NCBI RefSeq assembly: GCF_001921205.1
Contig: NZ_MSIE01000025.1
Span: forward strand, 62,001 to 126,000
DNA from: Actinophytocola xanthii
Lineage (GTDB): Bacteria; Actinomycetota; Actinomycetes; Mycobacteriales; Pseudonocardiaceae
Reading direction: 5' to 3'
Length of the DNA stretch: 64,000 nt
This document shows positions 8,402 to 16,607 of the stretch, one piece after another; positions within the stretch are counted from its first letter, which is position 1; each line of letters starts with the position of its first letter. A program made the position numbers and the translations under genes. The notes under the pieces were generated by a model, which had not been told where the DNA came from, made no database searches, and worked only from the letters and a program-made list of their open reading frames with translations.

Positions 8402-8441
8402 CGGACACCCCTGGGGGCTCAGCCGCTCCCAGGGGTGTCCG
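8402..8441. terminator. Convergent terminator hairpin (14-bp perfect stem)
   Basis: CGGACACCCCTGGG at 8402-8415 pairs exactly with 8428-8441 across a 12-base loop. It starts 9 bases after the stop of the small membrane protein and precedes the end of the convergent GH97 gene, so it can serve both strands. There is no T-run. Confidence 0.8.
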
Positions 8442-8496
8442 AACTACATCCACATCGGGTCGCTCCCGGAGCTACCCGTGCCGGCGACGCAACCGC

Positions 8497-11112
8497 TCAG
8501 CAGGTCAGTCGGGCCTCGGCCCAGTCGGCGTGGTCGAAGTTCTTGTTGTCCCCGCCGTCGGTGACGCGCAACGAGAGCATCCGCACCCCCGTGACGTCCA
8601 GGTCCACCGGCAGCGCCGGGCCCGGGCGCAGGACGCCCGAGTCGAACAGGGGCTCGCCGTCCCCGACGACCTGGAAGGCGACCGAGCCCGGTTCCGACGT
8701 CTCGTCGTCCAGGCCGAGCAGTGCGGTAAACCGCGAGCAGCGTTGTCCCAAGTAGACCGTGACGTTGGCCGGCGCGTGGGTGCCGAGGCCCCTGTCGTAC
8801 ACCACGCCGTCGATGGTCAGCGGGTTGCCGTCGCCGGCGTCGGACTCGCCGACCGAGCGGTCCCGCTCGACCGGCCCCCAGCCGTTGGTCTCGGTCACGA
8901 ACGGCACCTCGCTCACGAACGGCGTGCCGTTCAGCGGTGGCGGCGGGACGAACAGGCGGACCGCCTCCTCGACGTGGACCCGGTCCGGCCACCCGGCCGC
9001 GTCGAACGTCGCGACCACCGGAAGGTCCACATAGCCCTCGGCACTGCCCTGTCCCACCCGCACGGTCCAGCGACCGCGCAGCTCCTCGCCGGCGGGCAGG
9101 CGGTGCCTGGTGACCTCCCGCCCGTGCACGCTCCAGCCCTCCGGCACCACCGGGGCGAGTCGGACGTCGCGCACCTCCCGGTCCGCCGAGAACACCGCGG
9201 TCACCTCGACCGCCTCGCCCTTCGCCACGTCCACCTCGCCGGCCGGCGTGACGCTCAGCGCGGAGGCCGGCACGTGACGCGGCGGCAGGTAGCAGGTCGA
9301 CCGGCCGGGCCGGGCGCGGCAGGCGACAGCGGCGAACCCGCCGTCGCTCGGGACGTCGATCGCCAGCGTGTCCCGGTTGGTCAACACCCGAGCCGAGCGC
9401 ACCAGGTCCCCCCGCGGCTCCTCGCCGTCCCGGACGACCTCGACCAGCCACCGGCCGGGGCCGAGGAACCGCAGCGGCGCGGTGACCGTGCGCGCCTCGC
9501 CCGAGGCGATCGCCCCGAGGAACCAGCGGTCACCGCCGCGGCGGGCGAACACCGCGCCGCTTCCCGGGTGACCGGCGACCAGCTGGGTCTCGTCCCACGC
9601 CGTCGGCAGCTGGTTGAGGTACCGCAACGCCTCCGGCCGGCGCTCGTAGGCCTCCGGCATGTCCGCGAAGTGCTGCCAGCCCGACTCGTAGACCACCGCC
9701 AGGGCCACCTCGTGGGCGATCGAGGCCCGATGGATCCCGGTGTCCAGCGAGACGGGGGTGTAGTCCATCGAGCCCACGACGTTGCGGGTGAACGCCTGCA
9801 CCGGGTTGTTCGCCGGCAGCGGGTAGTTCTCCGCACCCCGGACGGCCTCCATCGTCATGATGTGCGGCCAGGTCCTGGCGAGGCCGTGCGGGATCGTCGA
9901 ACCGTGGAAGTTGACCATGAGCTCGAGCTCGGCCGTCTTCGCCAAGACCGCGTCGTACCACTGGTAGCGAGCCTGGCTGTCGGACTCCATGAAGTCCAGC
10001 TTGACCCCGCGCACACCCCAGCTCTTCACCAGCGGCAGCGTCGTGTCCCGTTCCTCGGCGGTGTCCAGGCGGTTCCAGTGGAACCACAACAGGATCTCCA
10101 CGCCCCGAGCCCTGGCGTACCGCACCAGCTCGGGCACCCACTCCGCGCTCCAGCCCTCGTCCACCAGCACCGCGTACCAGTTGTTGCGGGCGGCGAAGTC
10201 CACGAAGTCCTTCTGCCGTGCGAAGTCGCTGGGGCTGGGGTGGTCGGACAGCCACGACCACGCGACCTTGCCCGGCCGGACCCAGGAGGTGTCCCTGACC
10301 CGCGACGGGCTGGCCAGGTCGTCGACCAGAGTGGACTCGGTGACCGTGGCCAGGTCGCCCACGATGGCCGTGCGCCAAGGGGTCCGCCGCGCGGTGACCT
10401 CGGCGTCGGCCAGCACGACCTGGTAGGTCGGCGACCCGGCGGCGTGGCGCAGGCGGCTGCCCGAGTACCGGCCATCCACATCGGACTCGGTGAGCAGGGC
10501 GAAGTCCTCGCCGACCTGGAACAGCGACGGGTTGCCGAAGTCCCCTGCCGCGGCCCCGGCGGCCGTGGTGGCCACCCTGTTCTGCTCGTAGTAGGAGTTG
10601 TAGGGCAGCAGCCAGGCCGGCGCGTCCGCCGGCAGCGTGAACGCCGACGCCTCGCCGGTCACGGTCAGCGGAGCCGGGAGCTCGTAGCGGTAGGCAACGC
10701 CGTCGCGCGCCACGCGGACGACGAGGTCCATCGCCGCGTCCCCGGCGCCCCGCAGCGCGAGGCGGAGCTCGGACATCCTCGCCGAGCGCTCGAGCCGCTT
10801 GCCGGTAGTCATCCGGTAGCGCTCGACGACCGTCCGGCGGTCCACGTCGACCACCCGCAGGCCCGTGCTCAGATCCACCTCCGCGGTGTGCAGGCCGACC
10901 GCCGCCGGGGCGAGCACTGTGCGGCCGCCACGCACGACCGCCAGCGTGAGCGAGCCGCCGGTCAGCTCCACCCGTGCCGACACCTGCCCCTGCGCGGCGG
11001 TCCACCGGGACGGGCTCGGCTGGGCGGCTGCCGGGACGGCGGTCACCGCGCCGGCGCTCAGGGCGAGCACGGCGACGGTACCGGCGGCGAGGCGGGACAA
11101 CGAGGACAGCAT
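8497..11112 (-). CDS. Secreted glycoside hydrolase family 97 with NEW3 and NPCBM domains
   Basis: 871 residues from the ATG at 11112, chosen because AGGAGGT-type pairing (GGAGG) lies 8 bases upstream; an upstream ATG at 11130 is possible. A Sec signal peptide (hydrophobic stretch near residues 8-25, Ala-rich cleavage region) marks it as secreted. The GH97 N-terminal beta domain is followed by the TIM barrel with 'VLVDEGWSAEW', 'GVRGVKLDFMESDSQ' and 'VNFHGSTIPHGLARTWP'. A NEW3-type immunoglobulin-like domain follows, then a C-terminal NPCBM domain ('LGTHAPANVTVYLGQ', 'SLRVTDGGDNKNFDHADW'). The Asp in 'KLDF' is where retaining GH97 alpha-galactosidases carry their nucleophile, so an alpha-galactosidase-like activity is a guess. 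It is monocistronic, with no sugar transporter or regulator adjacent. Confidence 0.87.
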   Translation of the reverse strand: MLSSLSRLAAGTVAVLALSAGAVTAVPAAAQPSPSRWTAAQGQVSARVELTGGSLTLAVVRGGRTVLAPAAVGLHTAEVDLSTGLRVVDVDRRTVVERYRMTTGKRLERSARMSELRLALRGAGDAAMDLVVRVARDGVAYRYELPAPLTVTGEASAFTLPADAPAWLLPYNSYYEQNRVATTAAGAAAGDFGNPSLFQVGEDFALLTESDVDGRYSGSRLRHAAGSPTYQVVLADAEVTARRTPWRTAIVGDLATVTESTLVDDLASPSRVRDTSWVRPGKVAWSWLSDHPSPSDFARQKDFVDFAARNNWYAVLVDEGWSAEWVPELVRYARARGVEILLWFHWNRLDTAEERDTTLPLVKSWGVRGVKLDFMESDSQARYQWYDAVLAKTAELELMVNFHGSTIPHGLARTWPHIMTMEAVRGAENYPLPANNPVQAFTRNVVGSMDYTPVSLDTGIHRASIAHEVALAVVYESGWQHFADMPEAYERRPEALRYLNQLPTAWDETQLVAGHPGSGAVFARRGGDRWFLGAIASGEARTVTAPLRFLGPGRWLVEVVRDGEEPRGDLVRSARVLTNRDTLAIDVPSDGGFAAVACRARPGRSTCYLPPRHVPASALSVTPAGEVDVAKGEAVEVTAVFSADREVRDVRLAPVVPEGWSVHGREVTRHRLPAGEELRGRWTVRVGQGSAEGYVDLPVVATFDAAGWPDRVHVEEAVRLFVPPPPLNGTPFVSEVPFVTETNGWGPVERDRSVGESDAGDGNPLTIDGVVYDRGLGTHAPANVTVYLGQRCSRFTALLGLDDETSEPGSVAFQVVGDGEPLFDSGVLRPGPALPVDLDVTGVRMLSLRVTDGGDNKNFDHADWAEARLTC

Positions 11113-11231
11113 TCGGCTACCTCCGCGCACGACATCGGGCGGGCACTACGGCTGTCGAAATCTGGAAGTTTCTGTGTGCTTCCTGTTCAACAGGTACTGG
11201 ACCTGTCCGACAAAGGCAAGACCAGGGCGCT

Positions 11232-11879
11232 CTAACGGGCCCGGATCCCGAGGATCAGCGTCTCGGCGAGACGGGCGATCGTCGGCTCGAAGGGGAAGTT
11301 GGCGACCCGCAGGTCGGGTTCCTCCTCGTAGAGGGCCTGCATCAGCGGTGGCGGGTGGGCCGCCTGCCAGAGGCTGGCCGCGACCGCGTTCACCGCGCCC
11401 ACCAGCTCGATCGCGTCGTCCTCGGACAGCTCGGGCAGGACGGTGCGTATCTCTGCGGCCACCGCCGCGAGCGCGTCCACCGTCGCCCGCTTGTAGGCAC
11501 GGGCCGCGTCCAGGGACACGTTGCGTTCCAGGTTCAGCGAGGCGTGCGTGAGCAGGTCGCAGAGCAGCGGCCGCTCAGCGAGGGTGGCGGCGAGGGCGGC
11601 GGCGACCTCGCTCACCGAGCCCACCGCGACGCCCGCCAGCCTGGCGCGCATGCCCTGGACCCAGTCGGGCCAGTCCTCCGTGGCGATCCGCAGGTAGATC
11701 TCCTCGCGGGTCTCGAAGTACCGCAGCAGCGCGGACTTGTGCACGCCGACCGCGCCCGCGATGTCGGCCAGGCTCACCGCCCGCACCCCCTGCCGCGTCC
11801 CCAGCGCGCGGGCGGCGGCCAGGATGGCCTCGTACCGCTGCCGCTTGTGTTCGGGCCGCCGCGCCCGCTGGAACGTCAC
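11232..11879 (-). CDS. TetR family regulator of the molybdenum hydroxylase operon
   Basis: 215 residues from the GTG at 11879. The N-terminal TetR HTH is clear: 'RYEAILAAARALGTRQGVRA' followed by 'SLADIAGAVGVHKSALLRYF'. The C-terminal half is the all-helical ligand-binding/dimer domain. It is the last gene of a four-gene unit on this strand, starting 9 bases after the stop of the large hydroxylase subunit, so it is co-transcribed with the enzyme it probably represses. The likely target is the inverted repeat TTAACAGAAC/GTTCTGTTAA ahead of the first gene of the unit. The inducer may be the enzyme's substrate. Confidence 0.88.
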   Translation of the reverse strand: MTFQRARRPEHKRQRYEAILAAARALGTRQGVRAVSLADIAGAVGVHKSALLRYFETREEIYLRIATEDWPDWVQGMRARLAGVAVGSVSEVAAALAATLAERPLLCDLLTHASLNLERNVSLDAARAYKRATVDALAAVAAEIRTVLPELSEDDAIELVGAVNAVAASLWQAAHPPPLMQALYEEEPDLRVANFPFEPTIARLAETLILGIRAR

Positions 11880-11888
11880 ATGTTCACG

Positions 11889-14171
11889 TTAGAGCAGCTT
11901 GTCCAGCGTGATCGGCAGGTCGTAGACCCGCCGCCCGGTGGCGTGGAACACCGCGTTGGCCACCGCCCCGCCGACGCCGGTGATCCCGACCTCGCCCGCG
12001 CCGAGCACGCCGAGCGGCATCGTCGGGTCGGGATCGTCCAGGAACGACACGTCCAGCTCCGGCACGTCCGCGTGCACCGGAACGTGGTACTCGGACAGGT
12101 TCGCGTTCATGATCCGGCCCGTCCTGGGGTCGACCAGCGTGTGCTCGCCCAGGGCCAGCCCGAGCCCCATGACGATCCCGCCGCGCAGCTGGCTCGCGGC
12201 GGTCTTCGCGTTGACCACCGTGCCGATGTCGAACACGCCCACCCACCGCGAGACGCGGACCTCGCCGGTGTCCGGGTCGACCCGCACCTCGCAGAAGTGG
12301 GCGCCCGAGGCCGCCCTGACCCACCGGCGGCCGTCGAGTGCCAGCCTGGTCATGAACCGCGCCTGGTCGGCGAACCGGCGGAGCCTCGAGCCGCCGCCGA
12401 CCGAGGCGTCGAGGTGTGCGCGCCCCGCTCGGGTGAGGACCTCGACATAGGTCTCCCCACCGTCGGGTCCGAACAGACCGCCGTCGCGGGCGGCCAGGCC
12501 GGCGAGCGGCCGACGGCCGAGCGGCGAACCCGACCGCCGGGCGAGCGCGTGCACCGCGCCCCGGAGCTCCGCGCACACCGACAGGACGGCGGCCGCCAGG
12601 CTCGCGGTCTGGGCGGACCCGCCGGCGGGCGGGCCGGAGGGCAGCGCGCTGTCGCCGTGCTCCACCCGGACCGACTCGAACGGCACGCCCAGCTCGTGCG
12701 CGACGATCTGGGCCTGTGCCGTCGCCGTGCCCATGCCCATCTCGTGGAGGGCCGAGCGCAGCACGACCGAGCCGTCCGCCGAGAGCCGCAACGTCAGCGC
12801 CGCCGGCAGCTGCCAGGACGGGTGGTACGCCGCCGCGACCCCCCAGCCGACCAGCCACCGGCCGTCCCGCATCGAGCGCGGGTCCGGCGAGCGGCCCGCC
12901 CAGCCGAACCTGGCCGCGCCGACCTCCAGCGCGGCCCGCAGCCGGCGGTGGGAGAACCGCTTGCCGTCCAGGGGATCGCGCTCCGGCTCGTTGCGCAGCC
13001 GCAGCTCGACCGGGTCCAGGTCGAGCCGGTGGGCCAGCTCGTCGATCGCGGCCTCCAGGGCGTAGGTGCCGATCGCCTCGCCCGGCGCGCGCATCGAGGT
13101 GTTCGGCAGCAGGTCGAGCGTGACCTGACTCTGGCGCAGCAGCATGTGCTTCGCCGCGTACAGGTGGCGGGACTGGGAGACCACCTGTTCCGGACTCCCG
13201 CCGGCCCGGCCCGTGAGGGTGGTGGACGTGTGCACCAGTGCGGTCAGCCGGCCGCTCGCCGTGGCACCGAGGGCGACGCGCTGAACCGAGGGCGTGCGGC
13301 CGCCGACCGTGCGGTAGACCGCCTCCCGGGTGAGCAGCAGGCGCACCGGCCGGCCAGTGGCTCTGGCGGCCAGCACGGCGAGGACCGTGCCCGGCCAGAC
13401 CCTGGCCTTGCCGCCGAACCCGCCGCCGACGAACGGGGCGATCACCCGGACGTTCGAGACCGGAACGCCGAACCGGTGCGCGAGGTGCCGCCTGGTCCAC
13501 TCGATGCTCTGGGTTCCGTCGTGGACGGTCAGCTCGTCGCCGACCCACGCCGCCGTGGTCCCATGCGGCTCGAGCGCGTTGTGGTTGTGCCCGGGCGTGG
13601 TGAAGCGCAGGTCCACCGACACCGCCGCCTCGGCCAGTGCCCGTTCGGCGTCGCCCTTGCTGCCGCCGGCCGGAGCGAGCATGGAGTTCTTCTGCTCCAC
13701 GGCGTCCGGCAGCGCCGCGTCGAAGTCCACGGCCGACGGCGACGCCTGGTAGTCCACACGAACCAGCGCCGCCGCTTCCGCGGCCGCCTCCGGCGACGTC
13801 GCGACGGCGACCGCGACCGGCTGTCCGTCCCAGTGGACCTCGTCGGTGTTGAGCACGTTGACCGTGCTGGATGCGGCCATCGTGCTCAGGTCGAGCAGGG
13901 TGACCGCCCGCGGCGGGTTCATCGTCGGCGCGTTCTCGTGGGTGAGCACAGCGAGCACCCCGGGCAGCGCCGTCGCCGCGGCGGTGTCGATCGAGATGAT
14001 CCGTCCCCGGGCGACGGTCGCGCAGACCAGTGCCGCGTGGGCGAGGTCGGGGTAGGGGTAGTCGGTGGAGAAGCGGACCGCGCCGGAGGTCTTGGCCGTG
14101 CCGTCCACCCGGTCGACCGGCCGGCCGAGCACGCCCGCGGTGTCCACCGCGGCCGGTGGTGCCTGGGTCAT
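11889..14171 (-). CDS. Xanthine dehydrogenase-type molybdenum-binding large subunit
   Basis: 760 residues; start at 14171 overlaps the stop of the FAD-subunit gene by 4 bases. It has the aldehyde oxidase/xanthine dehydrogenase a/b hammerhead domain at the N-terminus ('GRPVDRVDGTAKTSGAVRFS'), then the Mo-cofactor domains with 'APFVGGGFGGKARVWPG', 'NTSMRAPGEAIGTYALEAA' and near the C-terminus 'VLGAGEVGITGVGGAVANAV' bearing the catalytic Glu (GxGE). It catalyses hydroxylation of a heteroaromatic or aldehyde at the Mo-pterin centre in a three-subunit enzyme with the two genes upstream. The cofactor (MCD or Mo-pterin) and substrate are not determined here. No signal peptide is present, so it is cytosolic. 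Confidence 0.9.
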   Translation of the reverse strand: MTQAPPAAVDTAGVLGRPVDRVDGTAKTSGAVRFSTDYPYPDLAHAALVCATVARGRIISIDTAAATALPGVLAVLTHENAPTMNPPRAVTLLDLSTMAASSTVNVLNTDEVHWDGQPVAVAVATSPEAAAEAAALVRVDYQASPSAVDFDAALPDAVEQKNSMLAPAGGSKGDAERALAEAAVSVDLRFTTPGHNHNALEPHGTTAAWVGDELTVHDGTQSIEWTRRHLAHRFGVPVSNVRVIAPFVGGGFGGKARVWPGTVLAVLAARATGRPVRLLLTREAVYRTVGGRTPSVQRVALGATASGRLTALVHTSTTLTGRAGGSPEQVVSQSRHLYAAKHMLLRQSQVTLDLLPNTSMRAPGEAIGTYALEAAIDELAHRLDLDPVELRLRNEPERDPLDGKRFSHRRLRAALEVGAARFGWAGRSPDPRSMRDGRWLVGWGVAAAYHPSWQLPAALTLRLSADGSVVLRSALHEMGMGTATAQAQIVAHELGVPFESVRVEHGDSALPSGPPAGGSAQTASLAAAVLSVCAELRGAVHALARRSGSPLGRRPLAGLAARDGGLFGPDGGETYVEVLTRAGRAHLDASVGGGSRLRRFADQARFMTRLALDGRRWVRAASGAHFCEVRVDPDTGEVRVSRWVGVFDIGTVVNAKTAASQLRGGIVMGLGLALGEHTLVDPRTGRIMNANLSEYHVPVHADVPELDVSFLDDPDPTMPLGVLGAGEVGITGVGGAVANAVFHATGRRVYDLPITLDKLL

Positions 14172-15163
14172 GCCGCGCTCCCCTCGGTGGCGAGGCGGTG
14201 CAGCGTCGCCACGATCGTCCGCCTGGCCAGCTCGACCTTGAACCCGTTGTCCTCCTGGACGACCGCCGTCGCGAGCTCGGCGTCGGCGGCGGCCCGGAAG
14301 GAGTCCTCGGTGGCCGGTGCGCCGGTGAGCACCCGCTCGGCCTCCACTGCCCGCCAGGGCTTGGTCGCCACACCGCCCAGCGCGAGCCGGACGGCGACCA
14401 CCGCACCGTCCCGGACCACGAGCCCGGCGGCCACCGAGACGAGCGCGAACGCGTAGGACGCCCGGTCGCGCACCTTGCGGTAGCGGGAGACCGCCGCGAC
14501 CTCGGCCGCCGGCAGCTCGACCGCCGTGACAAGCTCGTCCGGCTCCAGCACGGTCTCCTGGTGCGGAGTGTCGCCGGGCAGCCGGTGCAGGTCGAGCAGC
14601 GGCACGCGGCGGGTGCCGCGCACGCTCTCCACCTCGACCACGGCGTCCAGCGCGGCGAGCGCGACGCACATGTCCGAGGGGTGGGTGGCCAGACAGCTCG
14701 GCGAGGTCCCGAGGATCGCGTGTGTCCGGGTGAAACCGCCGATGGCGCCGCACCCCGAGCCGGGCTCGCGCCGGTTGCAGGCGGTGGCTTGGTCGTAGAA
14801 ATAGGCACACCTGGTGCGCTGCAACAGGTTCCCGCCCACGGTTGCCATGTTGCGCAGCTGGCCGGAGGCGCCGGAGAGGACGGCCTGAGCGAGCACCGGG
14901 TACCGCCGGCGCACCGCGGGGTGGGCGGCGAGGTCGCTGTTGCGCACGAGCGCGCCGATCCGCAGGCCTCCGTCGGGCAGCTCGTCCACGGCGTCGAGCG
15001 GGAGGCGGGTGATGTCGACCAGAGTGTCCGGGTGCTCGACGCCCGACCGCATCAGGTCGACGAGGTTCGTGCCGCCGCCGAGGAAGCGGGCGCCGGGCTC
15101 CGCCGCGACGGCCGCCACCGCGCCGGCCACGTCGACCGCGACTCGGTAGCCGAAGTCCTTCAC
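14168..15163 (-). CDS. FAD-binding medium subunit of molybdenum hydroxylase
   Basis: 331 residues from a GTG at 15163 with a GGAGG ribosome binding site 8 bases upstream. FAD_binding_5 motifs are present: 'GARFLGGGTNLVDLMRSG' (residues ~25-42) and 'MATVGGNLLQRTRC', the pyrophosphate/FAD loops typical of the XdhB/CoxM family. 'CNRREPGSGC' lies in the region that in some members of the wider family holds extra Cys. It passes electrons from the 2Fe-2S subunit to an acceptor. It overlaps both neighbours by 4 bases (GTGA on one side, ATGA on the other), consistent with tight stoichiometric coupling. Confidence 0.9.
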   Translation of the reverse strand: MKDFGYRVAVDVAGAVAAVAAEPGARFLGGGTNLVDLMRSGVEHPDTLVDITRLPLDAVDELPDGGLRIGALVRNSDLAAHPAVRRRYPVLAQAVLSGASGQLRNMATVGGNLLQRTRCAYFYDQATACNRREPGSGCGAIGGFTRTHAILGTSPSCLATHPSDMCVALAALDAVVEVESVRGTRRVPLLDLHRLPGDTPHQETVLEPDELVTAVELPAAEVAAVSRYRKVRDRASYAFALVSVAAGLVVRDGAVVAVRLALGGVATKPWRAVEAERVLTGAPATEDSFRAAADAELATAVVQEDNGFKVELARRTIVATLHRLATEGSAA

Positions 15164-15645
15164 GGCGCCACCTCCTCGATCGCCGCGACGATGCCGTTGT
15201 AGGCACCGCAGCGGCAGAGGTTGCCGCTCATCCGCTCGCGGATCTCGGTCCGGGTCAGTGCCGGTGCGCCGGCCACGTGCTCGGTGGCCGCGCTCGGAGC
15301 GCCGGCCGCGTGTTCGGCGAGCATGCCGATCGCCGAACAGATCTGGCCGGGAGTGCAGTACCCACACTGGAAGCCGTCGTGTCGGACGAATGCGGCCTGC
15401 AGCGGATGGTCGACCCCCTCGATGGTCGTGACCTCGCTGCCGTCGTACTGCACCGCCAGGGCGAGGCAGGACAGGATCCGCCGGCCGTCGACCAGGACCG
15501 TGCAGGCTCCGCACGCCCCCTGGTCGCAGCCCTTCTTGGGGCCGGTCACCCCCAGGCGTACGCGCAACGCGTCGAGCAGGCTGACCCGGGCTTCCAGCTC
15601 GGCCGACACCTCGGCGCCGTTGACCCTCATGCGTATTTCGACCAT
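15160..15645 (-). CDS. 2Fe-2S small subunit of molybdenum hydroxylase
   Basis: 161 residues. All eight cluster ligands are visible: plant-ferredoxin-type 'CDQGACGACTVLVDG...C' in the N-terminal half and 'QCGYCTPGQ' with 'NLCRCGAYNGI' in the C-terminal helical domain. This is the standard CoxS/XdhC-like two-cluster subunit; the length is normal, with a short Ala/Pro-rich insert between the two motifs of the second domain. It is the first gene of the four-gene operon and is preceded by the candidate operator at 15655-15699. It transfers electrons from the Mo site to the FAD subunit. Confidence 0.93.
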   Translation of the reverse strand: MVEIRMRVNGAEVSAELEARVSLLDALRVRLGVTGPKKGCDQGACGACTVLVDGRRILSCLALAVQYDGSEVTTIEGVDHPLQAAFVRHDGFQCGYCTPGQICSAIGMLAEHAAGAPSAATEHVAGAPALTRTEIRERMSGNLCRCGAYNGIVAAIEEVAP

Positions 15646-15654
15646 GAGCCGAAG

Positions 15655-15699
15655 TTAACAGAACGGCGTTGAGCTAACAAGAGACCGATGTTCTGTTAA
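15655..15699. promoter_or_regulatory. Inverted repeat, candidate TetR operator of the molybdenum hydroxylase operon
   Basis: TTAACAGAAC (15655-15664) and GTTCTGTTAA (15690-15699) are exact reverse complements separated by 25 bases; a smaller GTT...AAC dyad (GTTGAGCTAAC) lies between them. The pair starts 10 bases upstream of the 2Fe-2S subunit start and is AT-rich against the background. Linkage to the operon's TetR gene is inferred from position. Confidence 0.6.
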
Positions 15700-15783
15700 T
15701 TTGTCCGCATCGGGGACGGTTGGTCACGCCACCGGTTGGGTACACGCGGTGACAGGAGTGCCGAACTTGGAGGTGCAGGAGCA

Positions 15784-16320
15784 ATGCTGATCCTCGGCTT
15801 GCTGCTGGTGGTGGCCAGCGGCGCGGCGGCGGCAGTGCTGATCGCGTACAACAGCGGTGGCACGGCGCAGACCGTGGACGCGTTCGGGCGGGAACTGGGC
15901 GACTTCACCCTGGCGCAGGCGTTCATCGCCGGCGTGGTGGTCGCGCTGGTGTTCCTGCTCGGTCTGGCCATGGTGATGATGGCGGGCCGCCGTGGACGGG
16001 AGAACCGGGCGCGCTACCGGGAGGCGCGCCGCGAGGCGAAGGCCGCCGCGGCCGAGCGGGACGAGCTGGCCGAGAAGCTTCGCCGGGACGAGGAGAACCG
16101 CGCCAAGCACGACAGCGGTCAGCAGACCGTCGTCACCACTCCGCCCGCCAGCCAGCCGGCCGCCCACAACCAGCCCACTCAGCCGGTCTCGACCCAGGGC
16201 GGTACCCCCAGTGGTGCCCCCGCCGCGGCGCCCAACACCTCCGGTGACACCGGTCGCCGGGGCCACGAGCAGCAGCCGGTGATCACCAACATCCGACCCG
16301 GCCAGTCGCCTTCCAGGTAG
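15784..16320 (+). CDS. Two-TM membrane protein with cytoplasmic coiled coil
   Basis: 178 residues from ATG 15784, with purine-rich GGAGG at 15770-15774 and AGGAG just before the start. Two membrane helices span roughly residues 2-20 and 45-68, separated by a short loop 'NSGGTAQTVDAFGRELGDF'. A highly charged coiled coil follows ('REARREAKAAAAERDELAEK'), then a Pro/Ala/Thr/Gln-rich disordered tail. The layout resembles LapA-like (DUF1049) small membrane proteins, but the tail is longer. No enzymatic motif. It shares its upstream region with the molybdenum hydroxylase operon and is followed by a textbook terminator. Confidence 0.6.
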   Translation: MLILGLLLVVASGAAAAVLIAYNSGGTAQTVDAFGRELGDFTLAQAFIAGVVVALVFLLGLAMVMMAGRRGRENRARYREARREAKAAAAERDELAEKLRRDEENRAKHDSGQQTVVTTPPASQPAAHNQPTQPVSTQGGTPSGAPAAAPNTSGDTGRRGHEQQPVITNIRPGQSPSR

Positions 16321-16334
16321 CGATCTGGCCTTCC

Positions 16335-16390
16335 ACGGCCGGTCACGACCGCACTAACCCCCGGTGCACAGGTCGTGACCGGCCGTTTTT
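16335..16390 (+). terminator. Rho-independent terminator (16-bp stem plus T5)
   Basis: ACGGCCGGTCACGACC at 16335-16350 pairs perfectly with 16371-16386; a TTTTT tract occupies 16386-16390. It begins 15 bases after the stop of the coiled-coil membrane protein. This is the only hairpin in the window with a real T-tract. Confidence 0.92.
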
Positions 16391-16476
16391 GTCAGGTGAA
16401 CGGGCGGTGGCCGACACGCAGCGAAACGGACGCCCCGGACACTTCTCCCCGATCGGGTTGATCAATCCGTTGGGGT

Positions 16477-16495
16477 GTCACCGAAAAGTGGTGAC
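16477..16495. promoter_or_regulatory. Dyad GTCACC-N7-GGTGAC upstream of the LAETG surface protein
   Basis: GTCACC at 16477-16482 and GGTGAC at 16490-16495 form a perfect 6-bp dyad, flanked by GGGG and CCCC that partly extend it. It lies about 113 bases upstream of the LAETG protein start. A -10-like GATACT follows near 16520. It may be an operator or a small leader hairpin; the binding protein is unknown. Confidence 0.4.
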
Positions 16496-16607
16496 CCCCT
16501 GAAAGCGCCCTCCGGACGGTGGATACTCTGTCACCCCATTGTGGTTGTTGATCGTCGCCAGCGGTCCGCAGCCCGGGGTTCACACCATCTTCCAGCCGGA
16601 GGCATTA

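Noticed and set aside
8530-11235. 901-codon plus-strand frame across the GH97 gene
   Set aside because: Antisense shadow of a well-supported GH97 with signal peptide and RBS.
10974-14456. 1160-codon plus-strand frame across the TetR and molybdenum hydroxylase genes
   Set aside because: Antisense shadow; it would cross two genuine genes and their junction and shows no motif.
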